Origin: Vitellaria paradoxa
Lineage: Eukaryota; Streptophyta; Magnoliopsida; Ericales; Sapotaceae
NCBI GenBank assembly: GCA_019916065.1
Contig: CM034244.1
Coordinates: 24,482,471 to 24,546,470 of the forward strand
Direction of reading: 5' to 3'
DNA length: 64,000 nt
In this document: positions 1 to 12,166 of the stretch, in pieces
Layout: each line of letters begins with the position of its first letter
Numbering within the stretch: position 1 is the stretch's first letter
The notes under the pieces: generated by a model
The model's database searches: none
What the model saw: only the letters and a program-made list of their open reading frames with translations
What the model was told of the DNA's origin: nothing
Made by a program: the position numbers and the translations under genes

Positions 1-811
1 TCCATTACTAAAGTGCTCTTGCTGTTGAATGGACACGGAATTAGATAAGCAATCGAGTCCTAATGCAATACGAAATACTGAAGATGAATCTTAATCCTAA
101 TGATCACATGACAAGTAATTTTTTATTCAGACTATATTAAATTCAAATAAAGCAATTTCCTAATGTAAATTAACATGCAACTTCAATCTACCAGCCAGCC
201 TTCCTTGAATTTAGGTGTCCATCCCTTTAGGTTGGTAAACTCTCCTGTCCCTGAAATTTCCTTTGTCCTCAAGGGGAAGGGAAAATAAAGGATATCATAT
301 TTTAATTTCTTCCATCCCTTCCCATGCTGCATCTAAGAAAGTCTTTGCGAATGAATTAATGCTTTTTTTTTTTTTAATTTTTAATCTTGAATTTTCTTGG
401 AGTCCAACCAAATTCGTGGCAACTCTTAAATCATTGAGGCGGTTGTCTAAACCTCCCAAAAAAAGTTACATATTTTAAAAAATTTTATTGATAATAAAAA
501 TATTAAATAATATTTTAAATCAATCAAAATTTAATAAATTTATGATAATTCATACTTTTTCTTTAATTCTCATGTATAGAATTTTTAACATCATACTTTA
601 ACTCTATCTAGCTATACATGTAATAATTATCTCATGTTTAATATATTAATTCTTATTTTTTTAATTTTATTAAAAATTCTTTCACATAAAAAGGAATTTT
701 GAACTTTCTATTTTAACTCTATATGTTTTCTCATGTCTAATGCATTAATTATTATATTTGAATTTTATTTAAAATTCTATCACACAAAAAAAAGAATTTT
801 GAACTTTCTAT
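1..811. other. AT-rich left flank, no gene seen
   Basis: Intergenic-looking plant DNA. Short open frames here have no recognisable domain and sit in low-complexity sequence. The only structure I can support is the tandem repeat at its right end, which the CACTA element interrupts. Confidence 0.5.
569..811. repeat. ~99-bp tandem repeat cut by the CACTA insertion
   Basis: One unit starts with CTCATGTTTAATATATTAAT at 631 and the next with CTCATGTCTAATGCATTAAT at 730, a period of 99 bp. Both continue into GAATTTTGAACTTTCTATT. A shorter, degenerate copy starts near 569. The last unit stops at the left end of the CACTA element, so the array predates that insertion. Confidence 0.7.
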
Positions 812-850
812 TACTACTAGAGATTGGCCAATTGGCAAGTGAAAAACTCG

Positions 851-1030
851 GGCGACCGTTTCAGGCGGTCGCTATAAGAGTATTAGCGACTGCTTTGGGC
901 GGTCGCTGTAACTGCTGTCGCCAATACGGTGCGGCAAGGTATCGGCGACGAGAAAATTCAGGCGATCGCTTTTAACGGTCGCTAATACTCTTATAGTGAC
1001 CGCATTAGCGACCGCTACAAACGGTGGCTA
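851..1030. repeat. CACTA left subterminal repeats
   Basis: Several copies, in both orientations, of an 8-bp core GCGACCGC/GCGGTCGC, often within TATTAGCGAC-like context (for example GGCGGTCGCTATAAGAG). The matching array lies at the right end (12167-12520). In En/Spm-type elements such repeats are bound by the TNPA protein and bring the ends together; that role here is inferred from the family. Confidence 0.8.
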
Positions 1031-1059
1031 ATATTTTGATTATATCGGGCAGAACGCTC

Positions 1060-1250
1060 CTCTCTTTTTCTTCTCCCTCCCCCGCGCTCTCTCCTCTCTC
1101 CCCCCTGCCTCTCTCTCCTCCCCGCTGTCGTCGCCGAAACCACCCTTGTTGCCGTCGCCGGCCGGCCGGTAATGCTCTCCTTCTCTAGCTCTCTCTCTCT
1201 GTCTCTATCTGTCTCTCTCTCTTGCTCTCTCTCTCTCTCTTGCACACTAT
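1060..1250 (+). promoter_or_regulatory. Pyrimidine-rich CT tract, likely CACTA leader
   Basis: A CT-rich stretch with CTCTCT microsatellites follows the subterminal repeats, in the place where the promoter and 5' leader of CACTA transposase genes usually lie. There is a GC-rich patch (GCCGTCGCCGGCCGGCC) near 1151. No confident TATA box is seen. The call rests on position and composition. Confidence 0.35.
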
Positions 1251-2340
1251 TTTTTTTGTGTATTAGAGTTTTTTTGGAAGTTGACCACCACTACACCAGG
1301 TTTGGGTTTTTTTTTAGTTTGAATTTTTTTTATTTTCTGTATTTTTCATGTTTATTATTGGATTAATGTAAATAATTATTTTTTTTTTTTTGTGGTTGGG
1401 GTTTGATGATTCATCCATGCATGCATGTATATATTATTGTTTGTTTTTTTTTAGTTACTCATTAATTTGTTTATTTCATATATATGTTGTTGATTGGGAT
1501 TTTTTTTTGAATTGTTGGTTATGGATTGTAATATTGTTGCAATGTTGCTGTCAAATTTTTTTTTTTACTGTGTAATTTTTTTTATGTATATTGTTGTTTT
1601 TTTTACTGTCAATTTTTTTTAATTTGCTATTTTTTTACGGTTTTGTTTTTGCTATTTTTTTAATTTTTTTAATTTTTCTATTTTTTAAATTTATTTTATA
1701 AAAATTGGTATGTTGGAGGAAAAAAAAAGAGATTTTACAAGAAAAATTTAGTGAATGGGAAATATTTTTGGAGAGAAAAATTTGAAATAAATTTAAATTA
1801 AAATATTACTTTAATGGAGATTTTTTAGAATTACCACATATACCTTACTTTTTTAATTTTTTAATATAGTTTGAATTTTGAAAAACTTAAAAAGTGATAA
1901 ATAACTATTCTTTTTGAAATGTTTCGAATTCAAGGAAACTTTAGTAGATGTCATATAACTTTAGGAGACTAAATAAAGATTTAAATTTAAAAAAAAATTA
2001 ATTAGACTAAATAAAGATTTGACTTTTTTGTCAAGTTAAATCTTTTATTATCATTTATTAAACTAACTATAAAAATAAATTTAATTAAGTATGAGTGCAA
2101 GGCGACAAAATATTGGTTAAAATAATTATGAACATAGTTTTAAAAAGAGAAATGTAATTTTGTTGAACGGAGTGAATGTTTTATTAAATTAAGCTTAAAA
2201 TTGTTTATAAATTTAAATATTTAAAGTAGGTATTAAAAATAATAAAATTAAGTATTAAAAATCAGTATTAAAAAAAGTAAAAATATATTGATTGAAATAT
2301 AATTTTTTGAAATTATAAAAGAGTGAATGCTTATTTTTTT
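1250..2340. other. AT/T-rich non-coding interior of the CACTA element
   Basis: Long T-runs and AT-rich sequence with no conserved reading frame. Probably leader or intron sequence between the left terminus and the first transposase exon. No gene is supported. Confidence 0.5.
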
Positions 2341-3900
2341 TAAATTAAAAATGTGAATTGAAATTAGCTCTTTGTAAGAAAATACAATTTATTAAATAAA
2401 TTTATTTAATAAATTATATATATTATTATCATTGAGTGAAATAATTATCAAGAATAATAAAAGAGTGAGTGCTTAATTTTTTTTAATTTAAAATATAAAA
2501 ATATGAAAAATAATATTTAATATGATTTGCTTTTGAAGTAATGATTAAACAATTAAGAAATTAATTTTAAATATGAACAATATTAAAGTAAGATATTTGG
2601 AATTATAAATACATAAATGTATAATTTTTAAAAATAAATTGATTAACTTACCTTAAGGAAATTAAATTATATTATGATATTTATAATGTTAGACAATAAT
2701 ATTAAAAATATGAAAATTAAGTAAATATTAATATTAAATTAAAACTTATAGCTTCATTAAAAATATAAATTAAAATTAAGTTCCAATAAGATAATATAAT
2801 TTATTAAATAATTTTTATATATTATTATCATTTATTAAAACAATCATGAAAAATATTAATTAACATGACCTTAATGAAATTAAATTATACTATAAATTTT
2901 TAAAATAAATTAATTATATTATGATATTAAAATTAATTAACATTACGTTAAGGAGATTAATTAATGTTATTACGTTACCGAAATTAATTAAATTTCGGTA
3001 ACTGTGAATTGAAATTAGCTCTTTGTAAGAAAATATAATTTATTAAATAATTTTACTTTAATAAATTATATATATTATTATCATTGAGTAAAATAATTAT
3101 CATATTTAAAAATATAAAAACATGAAAAATAATATTTAATATGATTTACTTTTGAAGTAATGATTAAACAGTTAAGAAATTAATTTTAAATATGAACAAT
3201 ATTAAAGTAAAATATTTGGAATTATAAATACATAAATGTATAATTTTTAAAAATAAATTGATTAACTTACCTTATGGAAATTAAATTATATTATGATATT
3301 TATAATGTTAGATAATAATATTAAAAATGTGAAAATAAAGTAAATATTAATATTAAATTATAACTTGTAGGTTCATTAAATATATAAATTAAAATTAAGT
3401 TATAATACATCAACTTATCTTAAGGAAATTAAATTATATTATGATATTTATAATGTTAGACAATAATATTAAAAATATGAGAATTAATTAAATATTAATA
3501 TTAAATTAAAACTTATTGGTTCACTAAAAATATAAATTAAAATTAAGTTCTAATAAGATAATATAATTTATTAAATAATTTAAATATATTATTATTATTT
3601 ACTAAAACAATCATGAAAAATAATATTCATTAACTTCACCTTAATATTGAAATTAAATTATATTATGATATTAAAATTAATTAACATTACGTTAAGGAGA
3701 TTAATTAATATTATTACATTACCGAAATTAATTAAATTAATGAACGTTATTTTAGGGAAATTAAATTATATTATGATATTTATAATGTTAGACAATAGTA
3801 TTAAAAATATTAATATTAAATTATAACTTGTAGGTTCATTAAAAATATAAATTAAAATTAAGTTCTAATAAGATAATATAATCTATTAATATTATGAAAA
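2340..3900. repeat. Degenerate ~0.65-kb repeat array in the CACTA leader
   Basis: The segment starting GTGAATTGAAATTAGCTC at 2353 recurs at 3004, an offset of about 651 bp. A block containing GGAAATTAAATTATATTATG and TTTATAATGTTAGA appears near 2650, 3275, 3420 and 3755. Another block with AACATTACGTTAAGGAGATT occurs near 2940 and 3684. The array is over 80% A+T by eye and lies upstream of the transposase ATG at 4599. Confidence 0.7.
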
Positions 3901-4598
3901 ATATTAAATAAAAGTAGCATAAATAGGAAACAATAATACTAAAAAATATTAATATCGTAATATTTGTTGTTAATTTATATATTTTGAATTAAACAATAAT
4001 ACTAAAAATAGTAAGATTAGGTAAATAATAATATTAAATTATAATTTTTAGGTTCATTAAATATTAATATTAGTTAAAATATTAAATAACGAATTAGAAT
4101 ATTGATAATATAATTAATTTATGTCAAATTAGATTGTTTCAATTAATATTGTAATGGCTGGTTACTCAAATGATTGAAAATACTTTTATTATTTGAAATC
4201 ATAATTTGATTTATGTTATAATGAGCAAATATTGAATTGTTCGTAATATCTATTGTTAATTTATTTAATTTATATCGTATTATTTTATTTGTTGTATATT
4301 TGATCTTTGAATAGTTTATTTAAGTGTTATTGTTTTGAATAACAATAATTAACTCTAATTCTTGGGCCCAATCCAAAACTAAATCCTTAGTCTTGCTCGG
4401 GCCCAATCCAATATTTGTCTTGGGGACAAAGGCATTGAGTTATTGAGTGTAAGTTGGATTATGCATTCTCGAATGGGATAGGACCAACCACCCTGTAATG
4501 AGGAGGTAAAGTGTAAGACTAGGTGTTTTGCATATGGCACTACTTTTTATAGTAATGACATTTTATCCATTTGGGACTCCGCAGACACTCTAAGCGAG
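3901..4598. other. AT-rich non-coding stretch upstream of the TNP2-type ATG
   Basis: Continues the AT-rich interior, then becomes less AT-rich after about 4350, where GGGCCCAATCC occurs twice (near 4365 and 4398). Probably the end of the leader or last leader intron. No ORF is supported. Confidence 0.4.
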
Positions 4599-5319
4599 AT
4601 GGATAAGAGTTGGATTGATTTGCCAAATAGGATGTCCCCGGAGTATATGGAGCGGATTAATCAGTTTATTGTATTCACCAGTGGGTTTCCCAGTGAGTAC
4701 AGTAGTTGTCCCTGCAGAAAGTGTGCTAACCGGTATTACTATACACGGGAGGTGGTTATAGAGCATCTGATCCGTAATGGGTTCTTGAAGTAGTATAAAT
4801 TCTGGACTCTCCATGGGGAAGAGTATACCGCCTCTCGTCCGGAAGAAATCGTTGAGGTGGAGGCCGAGGCTACAGAGGAAGCTGATCCAATGCTCGCGAT
4901 GCCAGCTGATATCGCATGTGGATTAACACATGAAGACAGCGGTGCTGGTATTAATTTGACGGGTGGAACTAGTCTCTGCTTGGGTGTGGATAATGAGTCC
5001 TTGAGATATTTTGAAGTACTCGACGATGCACAGACAGAATTATACCCTGGATGTCAGGAATTCAATAAATTGTCATTCATTATTGAGTTGTTACATTTGA
5101 AGGCATTGAATCACTGGTCGAATACGTCGTTTGACATGTTACTGCAGTTGCTCCGTAGGGTTTTATTAGCGGGAGCTAAGCTTGCTGATTCGTACTACCA
5201 GGCACGCAAGTTAACCGAGAATTTGGGATTCATATACGAAACTCTAGATGCATGTCCCAATGGTTGCATGTTGTTTCAGAATGAGAATGGCAACCTCGAT
5301 ACGTGAACCGTGTGTGGGG
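4599..5319 (+). pseudogene. CACTA TNP2-type transposase, N-terminal part
   Basis: The ATG at 4599 opens MDKSWIDLPNR, typical of the transposase-associated domain (PF13963 type) at the start of TNP2/TNPD proteins of plant CACTA elements. A zinc-binding-like CPCRKCANR follows about 40 residues in. A TAG breaks the frame near 4792. A second open stretch ends at the TGA at 5304, just after the characteristic CPNGCMLF segment. The solo LTR starts at 5320, inside the conserved Cys-Gly...SRW region, and the frame resumes at 7229 once the LTR and one TSD are ignored. The family catalyses cut-and-paste transposition in the nucleus. This copy cannot make a full protein. Confidence 0.85.
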
Positions 5320-7228
5320 TGACCGCTCGTAAATAGTGCAGTGCTAATTAACCCCCAAGTGCAAGGGTGTGCGGTGTAGTTTTAATCTCGGTGAGTCCGA
5401 GGTCGAATCCACAGGGAAGCCTATGTGTTTCAGTTTCTAAGTTCCAATATGAATTGTAGGATTGAATTAGAATTAAAGTTGCAATTAACTTAAATTAGAT
5501 TTGATAGAGTTGAAATTTGAGAAATTAAACTAAAAGCAAAGTAATTACTAATTAAAGGAATGTTTCAACCTAAATAAAATTCGAACTAATTTAAACAACT
5601 CAGCAAATTAAAATTACTAAACTTAAATTTAAAGAATAATCTAATCTAATTGCAAACAAGATTTATAAGAAATTTAAAGCAGTGATTTTATCAAATTAAA
5701 ATTCTAATAGAAAAGGATTCTTGATTCAACCTTCACAATTCCAAGTAGTCTGTTATTTCACCAAGGGATGATTTTAAATACAATCCATAGTTCACGTCAA
5801 AGGATCTATGGATTGGGAAAGATTTTCAATACATTCCAAAATTCCTCGATACACAGTTTTAAATTCACTTTTCATTATGGAAGATAAAACTGGAAAGATT
5901 TTATGATAAAAATACTCGAGTTCAAATCTAGATTTAAATTGTTTAAAAATTATTAAGAAAATTATAATCAAGAGTGTTTATCAGTGATTACAGAGAATAT
6001 GAACAAACACTCTTGTTTTCAAAGGTTTTCCAAACAACAAATCAAGTTTGAAAATAGTAGATCACTTCACATAGGCTTTTGAAACCCATGTGAAGGATCT
6101 ACGTACATCCCTCAGTTCATAACAAATTACCCTTCATTGATTCAGTGAATCAAGAACAAAGGTTTTTACCCTAGCATGCTTTGAAACAATTTAACAGGCT
6201 TAGATGAAGACATAACTGTTAAAGCTTCAAAAACGTAATTAAAACAGTCCTAATGAATGTAAAACTTACCTACAAACATACAATTAATAATAATGAACCA
6301 AAACGAAATACTAGATTAATTAAAGTTAAACCTTAAGATCAAAACGTGCAGCATTCGTATCAAACTCTAAACGAAACCCTAATATTTTAAAGCATCCAAA
6401 GATTAAACAAACTAATGGCATTAATCATAAAAATCATCCAAGAACATTCAAAAACTAATGAAGAGCAAGAATGAAATATTAACTTACTTGAAAACGAACT
6501 TTGAATTAAGAACTTGAGTAGCAATCGCAATGACAATCATCTTAAAAACTTGGAGTACGTAGAGTAGTAACATTCACGAATAAAAAATCTTCAAAATCTT
6601 CCAATAAATAAATACCTAAAACTAAACTTAAACCTAAGCGAAGTAGGAGGAGAGGAAGAAAAACAATATGTAGCAGCCCCCCTCATTCGGCTACAAAGTA
6701 TCATATATATAAGCAAACACAAAACCCTAATTAGTCAAAACGCGGAGCAACAATTCCGTATAGGGGGGTCCGGACCGTCCCTCAGGGGGTCCGGACCACA
6801 GTGTATGGTTTATTCAATCGGCTGGAAGGCGAGCTTTCTGTGGTCGGGACCATCAAGCAAGGGGGTCCGGACCACAGTGTACATGAAATCCTCTTCAACA
6901 GCTCCAGCTTTCTGTGGTCAGGACCATCAAGCAAGGGGGTCCGGACCACAGTGTATAGGTTTCTTCAATGTTTGCTCCTCCATTTAAGCCAACTCTTGGG
7001 GAAGCTTGAACCGTTGTTGACACGCTTTGTTCTCCTTTGTTTCCTTCCTCCTTGGAGTTGTCAAAATCACTGTCTTCTTCGTTGAATTCATCATTTTTCC
7101 TGCGATTGACAAAATGGTTTACGTAAGTGATAAAATAGTGATAAATCATGAGGAAAACGTAGTAAAACATGTAAATGAGTGTGCAAAAGTGTCGTTTGTA
7201 ATTACACTTTTCGAGTGTAATCATGGGG
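5315..7228 (-). mobile_element. Solo LTR (Athila-type, family A2) with TSD TGGGG
   Basis: The LTR proper is 5320-7223 (1,904 bp), TG...CA, flanked by perfect TGGGG at 5315-5319 and 7224-7228. Orientation is minus: the reverse strand starts TGATTACACTCGAAAAGTG, like the start of the Athila-type LTR at 46061. On that strand the TATA-like GCTTATATATATGA lies at 6714-6701, preceded by a GC-rich palindromic module (about 6765-6955, GGTCCGGACCACAGTGTA repeated). A conserved tail with CGACCTCGGACTCACCGAG lies near 5385-5410. The same LTR occurs at 50264-52167. Short open frames inside are LTR sequence, not genes. Confidence 0.95.
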
Positions 7229-9075
7229 TTTCGAGGTGGAAGAATGTCGGTACTATCCAAACTCGGCAGAATCGTTTGGGTATTTCAAACTATGGTAAGC
7301 TTGTGGCTACAAACAAGTGCGCTACTTCCCACTTAAGCCACGACTGAAGAGATTTTTCATGTCATCCAAGATCTCTAAACTACTGACTTGGCATGCCGAG
7401 AACAGCGGGGAGGATGGGAACTTATCCCATCCAGCAAACTCTCCAGCGTGGAAGGATTTTGATCAAAGACACCCTGAATTTGCTGCCGATTCTCGCAGTG
7501 TGCGGCTTAGTTTGGCTGCTGATGGATTTAACCCATTTTCAGGCATGACTGGGGCAACTCACAATACGTGGCCTATACTGTTAGTTCCATATAATCTTCC
7601 ACCTTGGCTGTGCATAAGGCAACCTTTTGTCATCCTATCGACATTGATTAACGGACCTAAAGGTCCCGGGGATAAAATAGACGTTTATATGCAACAATTG
7701 ATTGAAGAGCTTAATGAATTATGAGTTGACGGTGTGATGACGTTTGACTCAACAAGAAATGAAATGTTAAAACTATAGGCAGCATTACTATGGACAATTA
7801 ACGACTTCCCAGCGTATGCTAATTTATCTGGTTGGAGCATGAAAGGAGAGTTCGGATATCCTTGTTGCAATCAGAGCAAGAAGTCAACTTGGCTAAAGTA
7901 TGGTAGAAAGTGGACGTACATGGGTTATAGACGTTTCCTACCTTCGTTGCATAGGTTTAGGAAGGATAGTGTCTCGTTTGATGGTACTCGGGAGTTCGGT
8001 CCGGCACCACAAGCAATGACTGGGGTTGATTTGCTGGCCCAGATGGAGCGGAAGCAAATACGAACAGTGTATGACTTTCAGGATCTGTTAGCCCCCTGCT
8101 GCCATCTATTTCTGGTGCAAATAGGAACCAAACCCATAATTAGAAGAAGAAAATTATTTTTTATGAGTTGCCCTACTGGAAAAATAACTTACTCAGGCAC
8201 AACTTGGATGTCATGCACATTGAGAAGAATGTTTGCGACAATATATTGTGGACGATCCTTGGTGTTAGGGGAAATCAAAGGATAATGCTAATGCTCGACG
8301 TGATTTGCAGGAGATGGGATTGAGAACTCCATTGCACTTACAGGCGGGAGACTCCAACAGGACATACATGCCATCTGCACAGTACACTATGAGCAAATAG
8401 GAGAAGGATGCGTTCTTGTTAATTCTGAAAGGTGTGAAGGTACCTGATGGGTATTGCTTGAATATTTTGAAGTGAGTCAACATGAGCGAACAGACGTTAC
8501 AGGGTTTGAAAAGTCACGACGACCACATCCTGCTTCAACAGTTGCTGCCTATAGTAGTAAGAAATTGTCTGCCTAATAATGTTGTGCAGTCGTTGATCGA
8601 GCTCAGTAATTTCTTCAGACAGTTGTGTTACAGAGTAATCCATATAGAAGATTTGAAGGGTCTGCAGGATAGGATTGCTTTGACACTGTGTCATCTAGAG
8701 AAAATTTTTTCACCGGTATTTTTTGATGTCATGGTTCACTTGACCATACACCTAACTGAAGAAGCCTGGCTTGGTGGCCCTTTCCAATTTAGGTGGATGT
8801 ATCCGATTGAGCGGTATATGAACACATTGAAGAGATGTGTGCGGAATAAAGCTCGACCAGAGGCATCCATAGCGAAAGGATATTTGATGGATGAGTGCAT
8901 CAATTTTTGTGCGGTATATCCAAACGATGATGTCCAAACAAAGTTTAGCAGGCCGGAGCGGATAAATGAAGGCCCTATTGGGGAACGCACATCATTTGAT
9001 CTCAACCACATCGAGTGGATCCAAGCTCATCGGTTCGTGCTCTTCAACACCCAAACAGTTGTGCCATTGACCTAG
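7229..9075 (+). pseudogene. CACTA TNP2-type transposase, central region
   Basis: Continues the TNP2-type gene after the solo LTR. After a frameshift, the stretch from about 7317 contains the most conserved part of the family (Transposase_21/PF02992 type), for example SPAWKDFDQRHPEFAADS, GFNPF and YNLPPWLC, then DVYMQQLIEEL. TGA/TAG stops follow at 7721-7772. INDFPAYANLSGWS lies near 7800-7840 and the frame runs to about 8284. A degraded stretch, 8285-8480, includes MHIEKNVCDN-like sequence in a shifted frame. The open frame 8482-9075 matches the DUF4218-type region (QLLPIVVRNCLP, FQFRWMYPIERYM). A GTAAGT donor sits at its end (9076), so 9076-9168 is probably an intron. Confidence 0.85.
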
Positions 9076-9167
9076 TAAGTCATGTTTTTGTAATAGACAA
9101 AGTTAATTAAACCATATTTGTAATCCAAATCGTGATTATTCTCAATCCAATTTGATTTGCATTGCAG

Positions 9168-9943
9168 GAGACACATAAACGAGCTGAAATAGAACATACC
9201 TCGTGCAACGGACAATCAAATTCGAATGTCCCATTATCAATGTTTTCATGACTGGTTTAAGAACTACGTACGTGTTAAATATTTTCATATAGTTTTATAT
9301 ATTTTTCACATCACAATGAATTTGTGTTTAATTAATTCATGATAATTTACATTCCATAGGTATACAATTTACGAAGTACTACAGATTCTACTTTGACCGA
9401 TGAAATAAATCAGTTGGCTGATGGTCCTTACACGATAGCTCGACGTTACACAGCTTGTGACATCAGTGGGTTTCCATTTCGCATCAAGGAAGTAGATGAT
9501 AGGCGAGCTACACAAAATAGTGGCATCGGTTGTCCATCTGTTGACGGTGGTTACTATTACGGCTAACTGAACGACATTATTGAAATCGTTTACAATCGCA
9601 GTTTGAGATATTTATTATTCAAGTGTGTCTGGGCTAATCCAATTTGCGGGGTTAAAGCTGATAAGTACCAATTTAAATTGGTCAATTTCAACAATTTGTT
9701 ACATCGAGATGTACAAATAGAAGCTGAACCGTACATACTAGCATCCATGGCAAAGCAAGTTTACTATGTTGGCGATCGAGTCAATCCCAACTGGCAAATT
9801 ACAGTTAAAATGTCAAGGAGGGGGTGTACCAGATCGACTGCGATGAGCTAGATATTGATCCATTCGCCCAACAAGCTCTTGACCAAGATGCAATCATCCA
9901 ACGTGATGAAGATGTTAATTGGATTAGGGACACGGTCGAATGA
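9168..9943 (+). pseudogene. CACTA TNP2-type transposase, C-terminal region (DUF4216-like)
   Basis: Begins after a likely acceptor (TTGCATTGCAG near 9167). It carries the HYQCFHDWFKNYV-type motif, a further short intron (about 9270-9359), and then a DUF4216-like stretch: YTACDISGFPFR near 9450, LFKCVWANP near 9620 and VDKYQFKLVNFN-like residues near 9655. Stops interrupt it near 9190 and 9565. The frame shifts near 9810 and ends at the TGA at 9941-9943. Order and content fit the C-terminus of TNP2 proteins. The TNPA-type gene starts 128 bp downstream on the same strand. Confidence 0.75.
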
Positions 9944-10070
9944 GATACGATTGATTTACATATGTAATATACGGTTGTGTACTTTTTTATCCTAACAAAG
10001 TAGATTTTAAATTTATTTTTCTTTGTATTTGAAACTGTAATAAATTTAAATTGTGAATAGTTAGGGAGTC

Positions 10071-11772
10071 ATGTTCGGACGCTCTAGGAGGAGGACTGGT
10101 CCTAGGACGATAGTTGAGCGCCTCGGCCTATCCTGTGCTAGGAGTAGCTCAGCAGATGCTGTCCCACCTTCACCCCCTATGTCCGCGCATCCTTCAGTGA
10201 CTGACTATACAAATGCAGGTAAATTTCATCAGTTTAAGAATTTATCTTATCCAACAACAGTAGTTATATTATGTCTAGACTTATCGCGTAACAATTTGTT
10301 TGAAACAGATTCTCCCACTTCTAACAGGCTTTCGAGGTCCAGCAAAGGGCCCTCGAAGGGATTGCCATAGTGGAACTGCGGATCTCAGTGGATGACCATT
10401 CAGTGGGATGACACGCCCAATCCGGTGGGGAAAGATGGACGGTCTCTGATTTCACAGCTCGGACATTTGGTCCGGAATCCGATTAGATTCCCGTTGACCA
10501 CCCTCAAGTGGGATCGTTTCCTAGATTCTATGTTCGAGGGTCTATGGACTGAGGTGCAGGTATGAAAATTTTATATTCTAATTGTATGTGGTTTATGTGC
10601 TGAAACTTGTAACATAAATAATATTTTACAATTTGTCATTTTTAGGCCAATGTAGTTGATGTTCCTCCAGACTTCCGGGACGTGATGTTCACCAAGTGTC
10701 AGAAGATGTGGAAGGATCATAAAAATAAGATTAAAGAAAAATACTGGAAGGGTCATGAGAATGACCATAACATCCTCCAGTGGGTCCCACCGGGCATTCT
10801 TCGCCACCAGTGGGTTGAGCTCTTCAGGTATTGGTCGAGTTCCAAGGCACATGTGAGTAGATTGCGAGTTGATTTTTTTCCTTAAGTTTTGACGTTATAA
10901 AGCGTAAATTACAAAAACTAATCAAGACAAACTTAAAATAGGTGGCGGCCCAGAGGAACTCGCAAAATCGTGGAATGCAGGGCCCGGGCCACAAGAAGGG
11001 GACTCGACACTTTTCTCAGGTTCGCCACGAGGTAAAAACATTAACTTACCACGCCAATAGTGACTTTTTTATTTTCATATTTAATGATAGTAAATTATTA
11101 ACATATAATTTACCTTTCAACAGAAGACAGAGGAGGGCCTGAGGACAGATCGGATGTCCATGTGGTTGGCGACTCGACGTACTAATTCGCCAGAGGTTCA
11201 GGCCATACAGGTAACTAATTTTAATATTTTGTCTAATGAACATATAATTTAATTTTGCTTTAGGTAATATAGTTACTTATCTTGTTTTTTCTATCCAGCT
11301 TGTTTGCATTAGGCGCAGTTTAATGCACGTCTAAACGAGCTGCCGCCTAATGAGAGGGAGTCCGAGGAGATGAGGGATGAGATATTTTTCTCTATTGTCG
11401 AGCGCGATGGTCATGGATACACGCTTACGCGGGGCGCGGTTATTCCACGCCGATCCGTCGCACGAGCAGAGTCATCTTCTCAGGCCAGACGTCGCGACCA
11501 GGATTTGCTCTAGACCTTTCGAGCTAAGATGGACGCACGAGAGGTATCACTTCGGGCCAAGATGATGGTTGAGATGGAGAGGCGCCTCTCTCAGAGTCAG
11601 AGCCATCCACCTCCTCCTCATCAGGTTAAAAATTTTATTTTTCGTTACTATTACTCTTTAAAATTTTATAAATTTATATATTCATATCTTTTTATCATGT
11701 TCTAATTTCGTTATTATTCCATTGTAGGACCCGGACAATGGCGAATGGCCCTCTTGGATTGGATTAGGATAA
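10071..11772 (+). pseudogene. CACTA TNPA-type transposase gene (Transposase_24-like), seven exons
   Basis: The exon structure is readable from GT/AG borders: 10071-10218, 10309-10559, 10646-10852, 10942-11031, 11124-11210, 11313-11624 and 11728-11772. The product resembles the plant En/Spm Transposase_24 family (PF03004): a basic N-terminus (GRSRRRTGPR), then W-rich DNA-binding-like segments (LTTLKWDRFLDSMF; MFTKCQKMWKDHKNKIK), then a charged coiled-coil tail (AKMDAREVSLRAKMMVEMER). The family binds the subterminal repeats and helps excision. A TAG at 10368-10370 and another near 11512 break the frame, so it is a pseudogene. All introns are short and AT-rich. Confidence 0.8.
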
Positions 11773-12166
11773 TTAGGATCCATTTGTATATATTTTGATC
11801 AGTATATTTTAGTTTTTGCATTTTGAACATTTACAGATAATAAAATTTTATTTTAATTGTAATCTAATTTGATATTATGTTTGTATATATGATCATAATT
11901 AGGAGCCATGTTTGTTTTTTTGATTGATTTTATGAAAAAATTCTTTAGTTTTATGTGTAAATTAATAAAATATAATTAAATTAAATTTAATATAAATATT
12001 TATACATTAATAATAAAATATAATAGTTATTATAAATAATTAGCAAATATTAAATAAATAATTATTAAATAGATAATTTAAATAATTCGATTTGTAAAAA
12101 AAATTATTAACATTTTATTATAATAAATTATTGAGATTCTATTTTAAAAAAAATATTAAACTATGT
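11773..12166. other. AT-rich 3' non-coding region of the CACTA element
   Basis: Lies between the stop of the TNPA-type gene and the right subterminal repeats. Very AT-rich with AATAAA-like strings (for example near 11840) that could serve as polyadenylation signals. No coding potential is seen. Confidence 0.5.

Noticed and set aside
1015..1245. Minus-strand ORF rich in Arg/Glu (RDRERELEKES)
   Set aside because: It is a CT microsatellite read on the other strand.
6765..6955. Regularly spaced GGTCCGGACC repeats as a CRISPR-like array
   Set aside because: Only three or four units in a plant LTR promoter with no cas genes. Unit spacing and inverted copies fit a promoter module.
6801..7347. Several overlapping ORFs on both strands, repeated at 51745-52399
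   Set aside because: They lie in the two copies of the A2 solo LTR, mostly through its palindromic module. Being conserved between copies reflects LTR identity, not coding.
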